Assembly: GCF_001552535.1 (NCBI RefSeq)
Contig: NZ_BCRJ01000003.1
Location: 1-64,000, forward strand
Source of the DNA: Nocardioides jensenii JCM 1364 = NBRC 14755
GTDB taxonomy: Bacteria; Actinomycetota; Actinomycetes; Propionibacteriales; Nocardioidaceae
Length of the DNA: 64,000 nucleotides
Direction of reading: 5' to 3'
Shown here piece after piece: positions 32,545 to 41,178 of this stretch. Each line of letters starts with the position of its first letter. Positions within the stretch are counted from its first letter, which is position 1. The position numbers and the translations under genes were made by a program. Under the pieces are notes generated by a model. That model was not told where the DNA came from and ran no database searches. It saw only the letters and a program-made list of their open reading frames with translations.

Positions 32545-33180
32545 CTAGGCGAGGCGGGTGGCGACCTCGGCGGCCGCCGCGGCGACACGGGGGCCCACCT
32601 TCTCCACGTCCAGGGCGCCCAGGGTGACGATGCCGACCGACGCTTCGAGCCCGTCGACCCCGCGGACGGCGGCGGCGATGCCCTTGGCACCGGCCTGCAG
32701 CTCCCCCGCGGTCACCGCATAGCGATGCGCGCTGGCCTCGCGGCCGAGCAGGATCGCCTTGCCCGCCGCGCCCTGCGAGAGCGGGTGCCGGGCTCCGACC
32801 CGGTAGGCCACGTGGAAGTCGGTCCACGAGGGCTCGACAACGGCCAGGGCCAGCGCCTCCTCACCGTCGGCGACGGTCAGGTGCGCCGTGCAGCCCGTGG
32901 ACTCCGCGAGCTGGCGCAGCACGGGGACACTGATGTCGCGCAGCACCGGCTGCACGGCCGACGCCAGGTGCAGCACACCCAGCCCGACGTGCAGGCGGCC
33001 CCGGGCGTCACGGCGCACCAGCGCATGCTGCTCGAGAGTGGCCACCAGTCGGTAGACCACGGTGCGGTTGACCTCGAGGCGCGCTGCGAGCTCGGTGACA
33101 GTGAGCCCGGACTGGGTGCCGGCCAGCACGCGCAAGACGTGGAGTCCTCGATCGAGGGTCTGCGACGTCTCGGTGGCCAT
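32545..33180 (-). CDS. IclR-family transcriptional regulator
   Basis: 211 aa. The N-terminal winged helix is LTVTELAARLEVNRTVVYRLV. The C-terminal effector domain includes AYRVGARHPLSQGAAGKAIL, where most IclR proteins have PLHATA-like residues. The protein is about 40 residues shorter than typical IclR members at the C-terminal end. TAGGGT lies 6 nt before the ATG. Closeness to hppD suggests aromatic catabolism as a target, but no operator is identifiable. Confidence 0.88.
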   Translation of the reverse strand: MATETSQTLDRGLHVLRVLAGTQSGLTVTELAARLEVNRTVVYRLVATLEQHALVRRDARGRLHVGLGVLHLASAVQPVLRDISVPVLRQLAESTGCTAHLTVADGEEALALAVVEPSWTDFHVAYRVGARHPLSQGAAGKAILLGREASAHRYAVTAGELQAGAKGIAAAVRGVDGLEASVGIVTLGALDVEKVGPRVAAAAAEVATRLA

Positions 33181-33254
33181 GGGACGACCCTAGCGTTCTT
33201 CGTCGGTCGCGCAGGCCGTGCAGCGCGCCGATTTTCGTGACCCGCCGGCCCGGA

Positions 33255-35066
33255 TCAGGAGGTCTTGCGGACGGCCCACTCGCGCAACGTGTCGATGCGC
33301 TTGTGCAGCAGGTCGGCGGTGGCCACGGCCGCCGCCGGCCCCCCGGTCTCCTTGCGGAGTGCGGCGTGCGTGACGCCGTGCGGCTGCCCGGTGCGGTGAA
33401 ACCAGGCCGCCACCAGTCCGTTGAGCTCGCGACGGAGGATCGCCAGCTGCTCGTGGGTGGAGACCCGCGCGACGGAGTCGCCCTCGGCCGGCTTCGGCTT
33501 CTTGGTCTTGGCGGCCCGCTCGGACTGGCGGGTGCGCAACAGGTCGCGCACCTGGTCGGGCTCGAGCAGCCCCGGTATGCCGAGGAAGTCCATCTCCTCC
33601 TCGGAGCCCACACTGACCTCGCCCTCATGGCCGAACTCGCCGCCGTCGTAGAGCACCCGGTCGAAGGTCGCCTGCGAGCCGAGGGCCTCCCACGGGCCCA
33701 GCGCCTCGTCGCCCGAGGCGGACTCGGTGGCGTTGGCCTGGTTCATCAGGTCGTCCTCGGCGGCGAAGATGTCGTCCTCGTCGGTGACCTTGCGGCCCAG
33801 CACGTGATCGCGCTCGACCTCCATCTCGGAGGCGTGCACCAGCAGGTTGGGCGCCGAGGGCAGGAACACCGACGCGGTCTCACCACGGCGACGGGCACGC
33901 ACGAAGCGCCCCACGGCCTGGGCGAAGAACAGCGGGGTCGAGATCATCGTGGCGTAGACCCCGACGGCCAGGCGTGGCACGTCGACGCCCTCGGAGACCA
34001 TCCGCACCGCGACCATCCAGCGGTCCTCGGAGTCGGTGAACGCGGCGATCTTCTTCGACGCGGCCTTCTCGTCGGAGAGTACGACGGTGGGCGACTCGCC
34101 GCTGATCGCCTTGAGCAGCTTGGCGTAGGAGCGCGCGGAGTCCTGGTCGTTGGCAATCACCAGCCCTCCGGCGTCGGGCACGTGGCGGCGCACCTCGGAG
34201 AGCCGCCGGTCGGCCGCCTGCAGCACCGAGGGCATCCATGACCCGGCCGGATCGAGTGCCGTGCGCAGCGCCTGGGCGTTCTGGTCCTTGGTCAGCGGCT
34301 CGCCGAGTCGCGCGGAGATCTCGTCACCGGCCCGGGTGCGCCACTGCATCTCGCCGGAGTAGGCCATGAACAGCACCGGCCTGACCACGTGGTCGGCCAG
34401 CGCCTGGCCGTAGCCGTAGGTGTAGTCGGCCACCGAGACCATCGCGCCGGGGCCGAGCTCGGGCGCGGGCACATAGGTGACGAACGGGATCGGGTTCGTG
34501 TCGGAGCGGAACGGCGTGCCGGTCAGGGCCAGGCGACGGTGCGCCGGCTCGAACGCCTCGCGCACACCGTCACCCCAGGAGAGGGCGTCACCGGCGTGGT
34601 GCACCTCGTCGAGGATCACCAGGGTCTTGAAGCGCTCGGTGCGGATGCGGTGCGCCAGCGGGTTGACCGCGACCCCGGCGTAGGTGATCGCGATGCCGAC
34701 GTAGTCCTTGGAGGTCTTGCCCTGCCCGGCCGAGTAGTTCGGGTCGATCGGGATCCCGGCCCGCGCGGCCGCCTCGGCCCACTGCGTCTTGAGGTGCTCG
34801 GTCGGCGCGATGATCGTGATCCGGTCGATGACGCGACGGCCGAGCAGCTCGGCGGCCACGGTCAGCGCGAACGTGGTCTTGCCGGCACCGGGTGTGGCCA
34901 CGGCCAGGAAGTCGCGCGGGTTGCGGCTGAAGTACTGCTCGAGCGCCGCGGTCTGCCAGGCGCGCAGCGACTGCGCGGTCCCCCAGGCGGCATGGTGGGG
35001 CCACGCGGGTGTGAGCGGAACGGAGGCTGCGATGTCGGACGGGTGGGCGGGTGGGGTTCCCGTCAC
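33255..35066 (-). CDS. DEAD/DEAH-box helicase (superfamily 2)
   Basis: 603 aa from a GTG overlapping the DUF3039 stop. Walker A is TPGAGKTTFA, motif II is ILDEVHH, motif III is ALTGTPF, and motif VI lies in FAQAVGRFVRARR. The N-terminal segment LRAWQTAALEQYFSRNPRDF resembles the Q-motif region of RecQ/UvrB-like type III restriction helicase relatives. The ~150-residue C-terminal region is actinobacteria-specific. Its conserved coupling to DUF3039 suggests nucleic-acid repair, but the substrate is unknown. The longer upstream frame lies inside DUF3039 and is rejected. Confidence 0.9.
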   Translation of the reverse strand: MTGTPPAHPSDIAASVPLTPAWPHHAAWGTAQSLRAWQTAALEQYFSRNPRDFLAVATPGAGKTTFALTVAAELLGRRVIDRITIIAPTEHLKTQWAEAAARAGIPIDPNYSAGQGKTSKDYVGIAITYAGVAVNPLAHRIRTERFKTLVILDEVHHAGDALSWGDGVREAFEPAHRRLALTGTPFRSDTNPIPFVTYVPAPELGPGAMVSVADYTYGYGQALADHVVRPVLFMAYSGEMQWRTRAGDEISARLGEPLTKDQNAQALRTALDPAGSWMPSVLQAADRRLSEVRRHVPDAGGLVIANDQDSARSYAKLLKAISGESPTVVLSDEKAASKKIAAFTDSEDRWMVAVRMVSEGVDVPRLAVGVYATMISTPLFFAQAVGRFVRARRRGETASVFLPSAPNLLVHASEMEVERDHVLGRKVTDEDDIFAAEDDLMNQANATESASGDEALGPWEALGSQATFDRVLYDGGEFGHEGEVSVGSEEEMDFLGIPGLLEPDQVRDLLRTRQSERAAKTKKPKPAEGDSVARVSTHEQLAILRRELNGLVAAWFHRTGQPHGVTHAALRKETGGPAAAVATADLLHKRIDTLREWAVRKTS

Positions 35067-35323
35067 TCGGAGTCTCCCCCGTTGTGCGGCAGGCTCTCCC
35101 AGATCTCCTTGCACTCCGGGCACACCGGGAACTTCTCCGGCGACCGGCTCGGCACCCAGGTCTTGCCGCACAGCGCGGTCACCGGCGTGCCCATGACCAT
35201 GGCCTCCATGACCTTGTCCTTGGGCGCATAGTGCGAGAACCGCTCGTGGTCACCCTCGTCGGTCGGGACCGTACGACGGTCCTCGAGAACGTCTGTCTGG
35301 TTGAATCCGATGGGCTGGCTCAC
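35063..35323 (-). CDS. DUF3039 family protein
   Basis: 86 aa from a GTG (VSQPIGFNQ). GTGs 6 and 9 nt upstream are alternatives, but TAGAGT ends 7 nt before the chosen codon. The core ERFSHYAPKDKVMEAMVMG is characteristic. VTALCGKTW and VCPECKEIWESL hold three cysteines of a probable zinc site. The function is unknown. It is coupled by a 4-nt overlap to the helicase, a pairing that suggests a shared role. Confidence 0.88.
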   Translation of the reverse strand: MSQPIGFNQTDVLEDRRTVPTDEGDHERFSHYAPKDKVMEAMVMGTPVTALCGKTWVPSRSPEKFPVCPECKEIWESLPHNGGDSE

Positions 35324-35345
35324 GCGCACCACTCTATGTCAGAAG

Positions 35346-35900
35346 TCAGTTCTGCATGGGGTCGGCCGGACGTGTCGATACCCACGCCAGCTCTCCGGGC
35401 TGGCGCCTCAGCACGTCGCGCCGCAGGGTGGTGGTGTCCTCACGGAACAGGTCGGCGGTCAGGGCAGGGACGACGTACCAGCTGCCCTCGGCGATCTCTG
35501 CCTCCAGCTGGCCGGCACCCCAGCCGGCGTAGCCGGCGAACACCCGCACCTCGCAGACACTGCCGTCGACCAGCTCGACCGGCGAGTCCAGGTCGATCAG
35601 ACCCACGTCGGCGAACGAGGTCCGGAAACCCACGGGCTCGTCTTCGGGGTCGGCGAGACGGGCCACCGCCAGGGCGCCGTCGGTGGCCACCGGGCCCCCG
35701 ACGAAGAGGACCTCGGGCTCGGTCACCACGTCGGCCCACGGGCGCAGGACGTCGGCGACCAGCAGCATCGAGGGACGGTTGAGCACGACGCCCAGTGCGC
35801 CGTCCTGGTCCGCATCGAGGAGCAGGACCACGGAGCCGCCGAAGTTGGGATCACTGAGCTCGGCGGCAGCGACCAACAAGGTGCCCGCGCTCGGTTCCAT
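35346..35900 (-). CDS. YqgE/AlgH family protein (UPF0301)
   Basis: 184 aa from MEPSAGTLLVAAAELSDPNF. VVLLLDADQDGALGVVLNRP and the late FAGYAGWGAGQLEAEIAEGSW are the family's conserved blocks. The family is widespread but its biochemical role is not settled. It lies 22 nt upstream of the DUF3039 start on the same strand, so it may be the first gene of a yqgE-DUF3039-helicase run, although DUF3039 also has its own leaderless promoter. Confidence 0.92.
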   Translation of the reverse strand: MEPSAGTLLVAAAELSDPNFGGSVVLLLDADQDGALGVVLNRPSMLLVADVLRPWADVVTEPEVLFVGGPVATDGALAVARLADPEDEPVGFRTSFADVGLIDLDSPVELVDGSVCEVRVFAGYAGWGAGQLEAEIAEGSWYVVPALTADLFREDTTTLRRDVLRRQPGELAWVSTRPADPMQN

Positions 35901-36018
35901 GACTCCAGCATGCCGCAAACAACGACGGACCCCGGGGCCGACGCGGGGAGGGAGGGAGGTGCGGAGGGAGAGTCCGCGGGTGCGTCGACACCGGGGTCGG
36001 TCGGTTCAGGGTTCGCCG

Positions 36019-36549
36019 TCAGGCGGCGAGGGCCGCCCGTAGGCGGTCGAGGAAACGAACGTTTCCGGGGCCCGGAGCGGGTGCAGGCAGCTGATAGCCA
36101 GCACGAGCAGCGGCTTCGATCTCGGCACCCACGCGGGCACCGTGCGCGTCGACCTCCAGCGCGGAGACCCGACCCGCCATCACGGCGAGCAGCTGGCGCT
36201 CCTTGGCGGCGGCCCTGGCCATCGCATCGGCCATCGGTGCGTCGACGGGCGCGGCCCGGTAGGTGTCCTGGATCTCGCGGATCCCGGGCAGCTCGTCCGC
36301 GGTGGCACGCCAGGCGGCGATCACCGCCGCCTCGAGGTCCATCGGCTGATGGGACAGTTCACGCTCGATCTTGCCGCTCAGACGACTGGACCAGCGGAGC
36401 TGGAGGGCGCCGAGGAGATCGAGCTCGTCACGGAAGGTCTCGGCGACACCCGGCACGTCCATCGGGAGGGTTCCGTCCCGGCGCGTGCGGACTTCGTCGA
36501 AGACACGGCGGAGGACATCTCCGCGGTGGTGAAAGGCTTCCCAGGTCAT
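36019..36549 (-). CDS. conserved actinobacterial protein of unknown function
   Basis: 176 aa, soluble and mostly helical, beginning MTWEAFHHRGDVLRRVFDEV, with an AAAKERQLLAVMAGRV stretch and a proline-rich PAPAPGPGNVRFLDRL near the end. I do not recognise the family. A good AAAGGAG ribosome-binding site precedes the ATG. Two nested palindromes cover its promoter, and a divergent TetR gene lies beyond them, so this gene is very probably the regulated target. It may respond to a small lipophilic or toxic compound sensed by that TetR. Confidence 0.75.
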   Translation of the reverse strand: MTWEAFHHRGDVLRRVFDEVRTRRDGTLPMDVPGVAETFRDELDLLGALQLRWSSRLSGKIERELSHQPMDLEAAVIAAWRATADELPGIREIQDTYRAAPVDAPMADAMARAAAKERQLLAVMAGRVSALEVDAHGARVGAEIEAAARAGYQLPAPAPGPGNVRFLDRLRAALAA

Positions 36550-36570
36550 GGTGCAGCTCCTTTCGATTTC

Positions 36571-36602
36571 ACGTACCGGCGGTACGTACTAAGAGTATGT
36601 AC
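36571..36602 (-). promoter_or_regulatory. nested TetR-type operators
   Basis: ACGTACCGGCGGTACGT (36571-36587) is a perfect palindrome with 7-nt arms. GTACGTACT (36582-36590) and AGTATGTAC (36594-36602) form a second inverted repeat with one mismatch that shares bases with the first. TACTCT in the second repeat may be the -10 of the leftward gene. The arrangement suggests two dimers bound side by side. Confidence 0.65.
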
Positions 36603-36677
36603 CCGACCGACAGCACGCAAACCGCCGCCGCGTGACCTCGACCACAGGTCCGCGCGCGGTCGCTCTATGCTGAGGCA

Positions 36678-37394
36678 ATGAGCAAGTCCGCAGCGAAGCG
36701 TCTGATTCCCAGCCTCCCGACACTTCCGGACCTGCCCGGCGCCACCCGGCGCCAGCAGTACTCCTCCAGCACGAAGCGGGCCCTGGTCGAGGCCGCCAGC
36801 GAGCTGTTCACCGAGCACGGGTACGCCGCCACGTCGCTCGACTCGATCGTCGCAGCGGCCCAGGTGACCAAGGGCGCGCTCTACCATCACTACAGCGGCA
36901 AGCAGGCGGTCTTCGAGGCAGTCTTCGAACGCATCGAGACGGAGGCCGCGGCGAGCATCGCCAAAGCAGTCAAGGGCGTCAAGGACCCCTGGCGGAAGGC
37001 GTCGGCCGGACTGCGCGCCTTCCTCGATGTCGTCCAGGACCCCACCTACCGGCGGGTGGTCATCCAGGAGGGCCCGGCGGTCCTCGGCTACGAACGCTTC
37101 CGCGAACAAGAGGAACGTTCCTCGTTCGCGATCGTGCTCGAGGTCGTCAACAACGTGCTCTCGGCGGGCCCGTGGGAGTTGGATCAGCCGATGATCGACA
37201 CCTTCAGCCGGATCTTCTTCGGCGCGCTCAGCAGCGCCGGGGAAGGCGTCGCCGCGTCCGACGACCCCGAAGCGGCGAGCGCCCGGGTCGAGGCCGCCAT
37301 CGGCTTCATGCTGATGGGCCTGCGCAGCCTCGTCGACCAGGGAATCGAGTTCGTCGACCCGGTCACGGGAAACAGCAGCGCCCTGGCGGAGTGA
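36678..37394 (+). CDS. TetR-family transcriptional regulator
   Basis: 238 aa. A 28-residue basic N-terminal tail precedes the HTH: AATSLDSIVAAAQVTKGALYHHY. The C-terminal domain resembles the TetR group with YERFREQEERSSF. TATGCT lies 6 nt before the ATG. The palindromes at 36571-36602 are nearer to the divergent gene's promoter than to its own, so it probably acts mainly on that gene. Confidence 0.92.
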   Translation: MSKSAAKRLIPSLPTLPDLPGATRRQQYSSSTKRALVEAASELFTEHGYAATSLDSIVAAAQVTKGALYHHYSGKQAVFEAVFERIETEAAASIAKAVKGVKDPWRKASAGLRAFLDVVQDPTYRRVVIQEGPAVLGYERFREQEERSSFAIVLEVVNNVLSAGPWELDQPMIDTFSRIFFGALSSAGEGVAASDDPEAASARVEAAIGFMLMGLRSLVDQGIEFVDPVTGNSSALAE

Positions 37395-37445
37395 CCCGAG
37401 AGGGACCCTCGACCAGGGCGCCGGTCAGCCGTCAGGCTGGGGGCC

Positions 37446-38468
37446 TCACTTGAAGGTGACGCCGCCCCCGTCGGTGGGCACCAGCTCGATCCACACGTGA
37501 CCGGCGGGGATCTTCAGCTCCCCACCCTTGGTCTTCAGCTGGATCGCGCTCTCTGCCTTCTTCTTGCTCCAGGTGCCGCGCACGGCCCTGCCCTGGTGGA
37601 ACACGGTGGCCTCGCCCGTGCCGTGGAACTTGGTCTCGGGCACGAAGTTGCCGGCCGGGTCCTTGTAGCCGGCGTCGCCGACCTGCACCTTGAGCACGAG
37701 CACCGTGTCGGCGTCGAACTCGTCGCCGTCGGCGGCGTGGGTGTTCTGGTTGTGGTACGTGCCGCCCTCGAAGGCCCAGTCGGTGGAGTGGCCTCCCGAG
37801 AAGGACGCCGTCACCGAGGTCGCGGGCTGGCCCTTCGGCAGGTCCTTGGCCTCACCCCAGGGCAGGTAGTCCTCGGGACGCTTCTCCTCCCCCTTCGATC
37901 CGGCCTTGGCCAGCTTGGCCAGGTCGACGAAGAGGTTGTAGGGAGCCGAGCGGCCCGAGTCGCGGTAGAACCCGGTCGCACCCTCCTGGTGGAACTTGAT
38001 GCCGGCACCGGTGATCCGGCTGATGGTCACCCCGGCGGCGCCGCTGGTCACCATCTCACCGTCGACCGGCGCCACGATGCCGATGTCGGAGGCGCGCATC
38101 GAGCGCACCGGCCCGGAGTTGGTGGGAATCTTCGAGTAGAAGAACGCGGCCAGTCGGGTGCTGCCACCCTCGACCAGCTCCTCGACGACCATGTCGGCCG
38201 ACCCGAGTCCGATCTGCGGCGCGCTGCTGCCGGTGTTGTCGATCTTGACCACGTAGACCGGGTGGTTCTTGGCCGACGAGTCGTCGCCCTTGACGTCTTC
38301 GCCGGTGAGCGGCCAGGTGCCCTCGAGCACCTCGGCGTTGGCGGTGCCCTTCGGATCGTTGCCGGCCTTGTCGTCCTTGTCGTCTCCGCCACAGGCGGTC
38401 AGCGTGAGGCTCAGGGCCAGGGCAGCAGCGAGGCCGGCAGCCAGGGAAGAGGGATGGACACGGCGCAC
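37446..38468 (-). CDS. DUF3048-domain lipoprotein
   Basis: 340 aa from a GTG at 38468, with a lipoprotein signal peptide (SLAAGLAAALALSLTLTACG; Cys at the lipobox) followed by a low-complexity Asp/Lys linker. The DUF3048 domain includes VYVVKIDNTGSSAPQIGL, VEELVEGGSTRLAAFFYSK, GPVRSMRASDI and a C-terminal HVWIELVPTDGG. It is related to YerB and of unknown function, located on the outer face of the membrane. A terminator and the NlpC/P60 gene lie upstream on the same strand. Confidence 0.88.
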   Translation of the reverse strand: MRRVHPSSLAAGLAAALALSLTLTACGGDDKDDKAGNDPKGTANAEVLEGTWPLTGEDVKGDDSSAKNHPVYVVKIDNTGSSAPQIGLGSADMVVEELVEGGSTRLAAFFYSKIPTNSGPVRSMRASDIGIVAPVDGEMVTSGAAGVTISRITGAGIKFHQEGATGFYRDSGRSAPYNLFVDLAKLAKAGSKGEEKRPEDYLPWGEAKDLPKGQPATSVTASFSGGHSTDWAFEGGTYHNQNTHAADGDEFDADTVLVLKVQVGDAGYKDPAGNFVPETKFHGTGEATVFHQGRAVRGTWSKKKAESAIQLKTKGGELKIPAGHVWIELVPTDGGGVTFK

Positions 38469-38512
38469 GAAGTTCTCCGATCGTCTACAACATTGATTCA
38501 GTTTCAAAGTGT

Positions 38513-38549
38513 GAGGGCGCGTCCCCCGATTGTGGGGAGGCGCGCCCTC
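38513..38549 (-). terminator. terminator of the NlpC/P60 gene
   Basis: A 14-bp GC stem with a 2-nt bulge (GAGGGCGCG and TCCCC paired with GGGGA and CGCGCCCTC) starts 21 nt past the NlpC/P60 stop. On the minus strand it is followed by CACACTTTGAAAC, a weak U-containing tail. Confidence 0.7.
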
Positions 38550-38569
38550 GGGCAATTCAGATCAGGCGG

Positions 38570-39073
38570 TCACCGGCCACGCAGGGTGCCGGCGTAGAAA
38601 GAAGGTGTCCAGGCGAACTCACGGCGAACCCGCGTGCCGCTGCGGGGCGCGTGCAGGATCACCACGCGACCGCTCTTGCGGCCCACGTAGATCGCCGCGT
38701 GGTAGACCCGGCCGCCGCTGTGGAAGAAGACCAGGTCGCCCTGGCGCAGGTTCCGCTTCCTGATGTGGCGGGTGAAGCGGTACTGCGCGCTCGACGTACG
38801 CGGCATGGCCCGGAAGCCCGCCTTGCGGAAGCTGTAGTGGATCAACCCGGAGCAGTCGAAGGCACCCGGCCCGGCGGCGCCGTACCTGTAGGGGTCCCCG
38901 ATCTGCCGGGTGGCCACGTTGTAGGCCAGGTGGATGCGCTGGGCCCGGGAGAGCGCCTGGGCTTCGGCGGTGGGCGGCTCGGCCATGGTGCCGGCCACAA
39001 GCAGCGAGAGGACCATCAACGGCAGCACCAGAAGTGCGCGCAGGCGTGCGGGCATGCGAGGGGTCGCAGGCAT
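38570..39073 (-). CDS. secreted NlpC/P60 peptidoglycan hydrolase
   Basis: 167 aa from ATG 39073 (MPATPRMPARLRALLVLP) with a Sec signal peptide. The NlpC/P60 catalytic Cys is in FDCSGLIHYSF and the His in YHAAIYVG, with a second polar residue in ILHAPRSG. It cuts the stem-peptide of peptidoglycan. It is the smallest form of the family, with no extra binding domain visible. The 5' leader contains a c-di-AMP riboswitch, so expression should fall when c-di-AMP is high. An in-frame extension upstream to 39139 runs through the riboswitch and is rejected. Confidence 0.92.
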   Translation of the reverse strand: MPATPRMPARLRALLVLPLMVLSLLVAGTMAEPPTAEAQALSRAQRIHLAYNVATRQIGDPYRYGAAGPGAFDCSGLIHYSFRKAGFRAMPRTSSAQYRFTRHIRKRNLRQGDLVFFHSGGRVYHAAIYVGRKSGRVVILHAPRSGTRVRREFAWTPSFYAGTLRGR

Positions 39074-39084
39074 GGAGGGGTTCC

Positions 39085-39268
39085 TTTCCCACGCCTGTGA
39101 GGTGAGCTGTCGGGTTGGGACTGGAAGGTGTCCTGCCATCGCACGATGACTTCACCCCGAGCGGGACGGCCTCTCGACCGGCCCCGCGTGGAACCTGTGG
39201 GTCCCCCACTCCTGCCCCCATGTCTGAGTCACGGGACGCTCACGGACGGGGCAGGACTCGGCGTTGTC
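39085..39268 (-). promoter_or_regulatory. c-di-AMP riboswitch (ydaO/yuaA type)
   Basis: On the minus strand the leader has the conserved ydaO-type blocks in order: CGCCGAGTCCTGCC, GCAGGAGTGGGGGACCC, CGGGGTGAAGTC, AACCCGACAGCTCACCTC and AGGCGTGGGAAAGGAA. It ends 11 nt before the ATG of the NlpC/P60 gene, the usual partner of this riboswitch in actinobacteria. Boundaries are approximate. Known members shut off wall-hydrolase expression on binding c-di-AMP. Confidence 0.9.
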
Positions 39269-39350
39269 CGGGAGCGGTGTGTGGAGTTGTGCGCGTTGAG
39301 ACTAAGCGCCACCGCCCCCGGAAATCACCGAAGTGTGACGAAGACCGAGA

Positions 39351-40112
39351 TCAGCCGAGCTTGGCGCCCCCGTCGACGTACAGCGTCTGGCCGGTGATGT
39401 ACGACGCCTCGTCACTGGCCAGGAAGGCGGCCGCGGCGGCGATGTCCTCGGGGAATCCGACCCGGCGCACCGGGTTCGCCTCGGCGTTGAGCTTGCGGAA
39501 CTCCTCGACGTCCATCTTGAGGCGGGCGGCGGTGGCGTCGGTCATCTCGGTCGCGATGAATCCGGGGGCGATCGCATTGGCGTTGATGCCGAACGGGCCG
39601 AGCTCGATGCCCAGGGTGCGGGTGAAGCCCTGCACGCCCATCTTGGCGGCCGAGTAGTTCGCCTGGCCGCGGTTGCCCAGCGCGGAGACGCTGGAGAGGT
39701 TCACGATCTTGCCGTACTTCTGCTCGACGAAGTGTTTCTGCGCGGCCTTGGTCATCAGGAACGCGCCCTTGAGGTGCACCCCCATGACCAGGTCCCAGTC
39801 CTGCTCGGTCATCTTGAACAGCAGGTTGTCGCGGGTGATGCCGGCGTTGTTGACCAGGATGTGGATGCCACCGAGCTCGGTGACGACGCGCTCCACGGCG
39901 GCGTCGACGGAGGCTGCGTCACTGACGTCGGCACCGATCCCGACCGACTTCACGCCATCGCCGAGCTTGCCGGCAGCCTCACTGGCGGCTGCCTCGTCGA
40001 GGTCGATGATGGCGACGGCGGCACCCTCGTCGGCGAATCGCTTCGCGGTGGCGAAACCGATGCCGCGGGCAGCCCCGGTGACCACTGCCACTCGTCCGTC
40101 AAAGCGCGCCAT
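39351..40112 (-). CDS. short-chain dehydrogenase/reductase, FabG-like
   Basis: 253 aa from ATG 40112 with a GAGGAG ribosome-binding site. TGAARGIG is the NAD(P)-binding loop, NNAG the second motif, and SSVSALGNRGQANYSAAK gives the Ser-Tyr-Lys triad. The C-terminus ITGQTLYVDGG is standard. It resembles 3-oxoacyl-ACP/acetoacetyl-CoA reductases, but the substrate is not fixed by sequence, so no symbol is assigned. The HIT gene lies upstream in the same direction across a repeat-bearing gap. Confidence 0.92.
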   Translation of the reverse strand: MARFDGRVAVVTGAARGIGFATAKRFADEGAAVAIIDLDEAAASEAAGKLGDGVKSVGIGADVSDAASVDAAVERVVTELGGIHILVNNAGITRDNLLFKMTEQDWDLVMGVHLKGAFLMTKAAQKHFVEQKYGKIVNLSSVSALGNRGQANYSAAKMGVQGFTRTLGIELGPFGINANAIAPGFIATEMTDATAARLKMDVEEFRKLNAEANPVRRVGFPEDIAAAAAFLASDEASYITGQTLYVDGGAKLG

Positions 40113-40128
40113 GCCTACTCCTCGTTCG

Positions 40129-40197
40129 TGGTGGTCGAGCCTGTCGACCGTGGTGTTCGATGTGTCGACCTCGGTGGTCGAGCCTGGTGAGACCACC
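40129..40197. repeat. two GGTGGTCGAGCCTG repeats, second one a hairpin
   Basis: GTGGTCGAGCCTG occurs at 40131-40143 and 40174-40186. The second copy continues to GACCACC at 40191-40197, giving a 7-bp perfect stem with GGTGGTC at 40173-40179. The hairpin abuts the stop of the HIT gene and may act as its terminator. This motif resembles short palindromic repeats common in Nocardioides-type genomes. Confidence 0.55.
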
Positions 40198-40605
40198 TTA
40201 GGACAGCGCCCGGCGCAGCCGTTCGGCGTACTCCCCGGCCTCACCGTCGGCGTAGGTCGTGCGCGGCCAGAAGAAGCCACGGAGCCCGTCGCCCTTGGTG
40301 CGGGGCACGACGTGGAGGTGCAGATGCGGGACCGACTGGGACACCACGTTGTTCATCGCGACGAAGCTGCCCTGAGCGGCGAGGGCGTCCACGGCCGCGG
40401 TGGCCAGGCGCTGACCGGCCTCGAGGAACGGATCCCGCAAGGCTGCCGGGAGATCGGGCAGGGTGACCACGTGCTCCTTCGGCACCAGCAGCACGTGGCC
40501 CTTGAAGACCGGCCGCCGGTCGAGGAAGGCCAGAAGTGTGGGGGTCTCGAGCACCACGTGGGCGGGGGTCTCCCCCGCCACGATCGCGCAGAACACGCAG
40601 CTCAT
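40198..40605 (-). CDS. HIT-family nucleotide hydrolase/transferase
   Basis: 135 aa. CVFCAIVAGETPAHVV is the family start with its CxxC, and VPHLHLHVVPR is the histidine triad whose central His forms the nucleotidyl intermediate. It probably hydrolyses AMP-linked nucleotides (Hint/Fhit-like). A GGGAGGAG ribosome-binding site precedes the ATG. The stop abuts a hairpin. Confidence 0.93.
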   Translation of the reverse strand: MSCVFCAIVAGETPAHVVLETPTLLAFLDRRPVFKGHVLLVPKEHVVTLPDLPAALRDPFLEAGQRLATAAVDALAAQGSFVAMNNVVSQSVPHLHLHVVPRTKGDGLRGFFWPRTTYADGEAGEYAERLRRALS

Positions 40606-40899
40606 CAGTGACTGACTCCTCCCGGGTCGCCATCAGGCTCATGCATGCCTCGTGCCTCCATCGCAACGTTCCACAAGATGACGTGCCTCCTCCGTTCGAG
40701 TACCCCGATGCTACGGTGCTTGCCGTCTACAGCCATCAGGCTGGACCGGACCCTCCGTGACCTGACTCGTCACCGAGCCGGACCGGTTTTCCCACGCGAT
40801 CGATCGATCCAGGCTCGCGCCGACCGTTTCCCGGTCTGCGCTAACGAGAGCGCGCACTCGCGCTCCGGGCACACATCTGAACAGCGACAAGGCGACGTC

Positions 40900-41161
40900 A
40901 TGGACGGGTTCGACTCAGCCCAGTTCAGCATCCCCCTCATCATCTTCCTGCTGGTCTTCTTCCCGACTACGCCACCCTGAGCGGCTCCCTGGTCGCGTAC
41001 GCCGTCAGCACCATCGTGTGCTGGGCGATGTCCCGGTCCGCGGACACGGAGTTCGACTTCGCCGACATCGACCGCCTGGTCGGCGACTTCGACCCCTCAG
41101 GTGCACCGGGGGCCGACGTCGCGCCCGCTGCGCACGACGACGACCTCGACCCGACCCACTG
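40900..41161 (+). pseudogene. remnant of a sodium:solute symporter gene with internal deletion
   Basis: A 26-codon ORF opens MDGFDSAQFSIPLIIFLLVF, which looks like the first helix of an SSS-type transporter, and stops at 40980. Shifting frame at about 40960 gives an open continuation of 60+ codons: DYATLSGSLVAYAVSTIVCW, then SRSADTEFDFADIDRLVGDF, and an acidic tail to 41161. That part looks like the last helix and cytoplasmic tail of such a transporter. The middle ~400 codons are absent. The fused product is about 87 aa. Alternatively these are two unrelated short ORFs. An intact transporter small-subunit gene follows. Confidence 0.55.
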
Positions 41162-41178
41162 AGACCAAGGAGGACCCC

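Noticed and set aside
32175..32627. Plus-strand Arg-rich frame over the lrp and iclR ends
   Set aside because: It overlaps two recognised genes and has no start signal.
38570..39139. Longer N-terminus for the NlpC/P60 protein
   Set aside because: The extra codons fall inside the c-di-AMP riboswitch and precede the signal peptide start.
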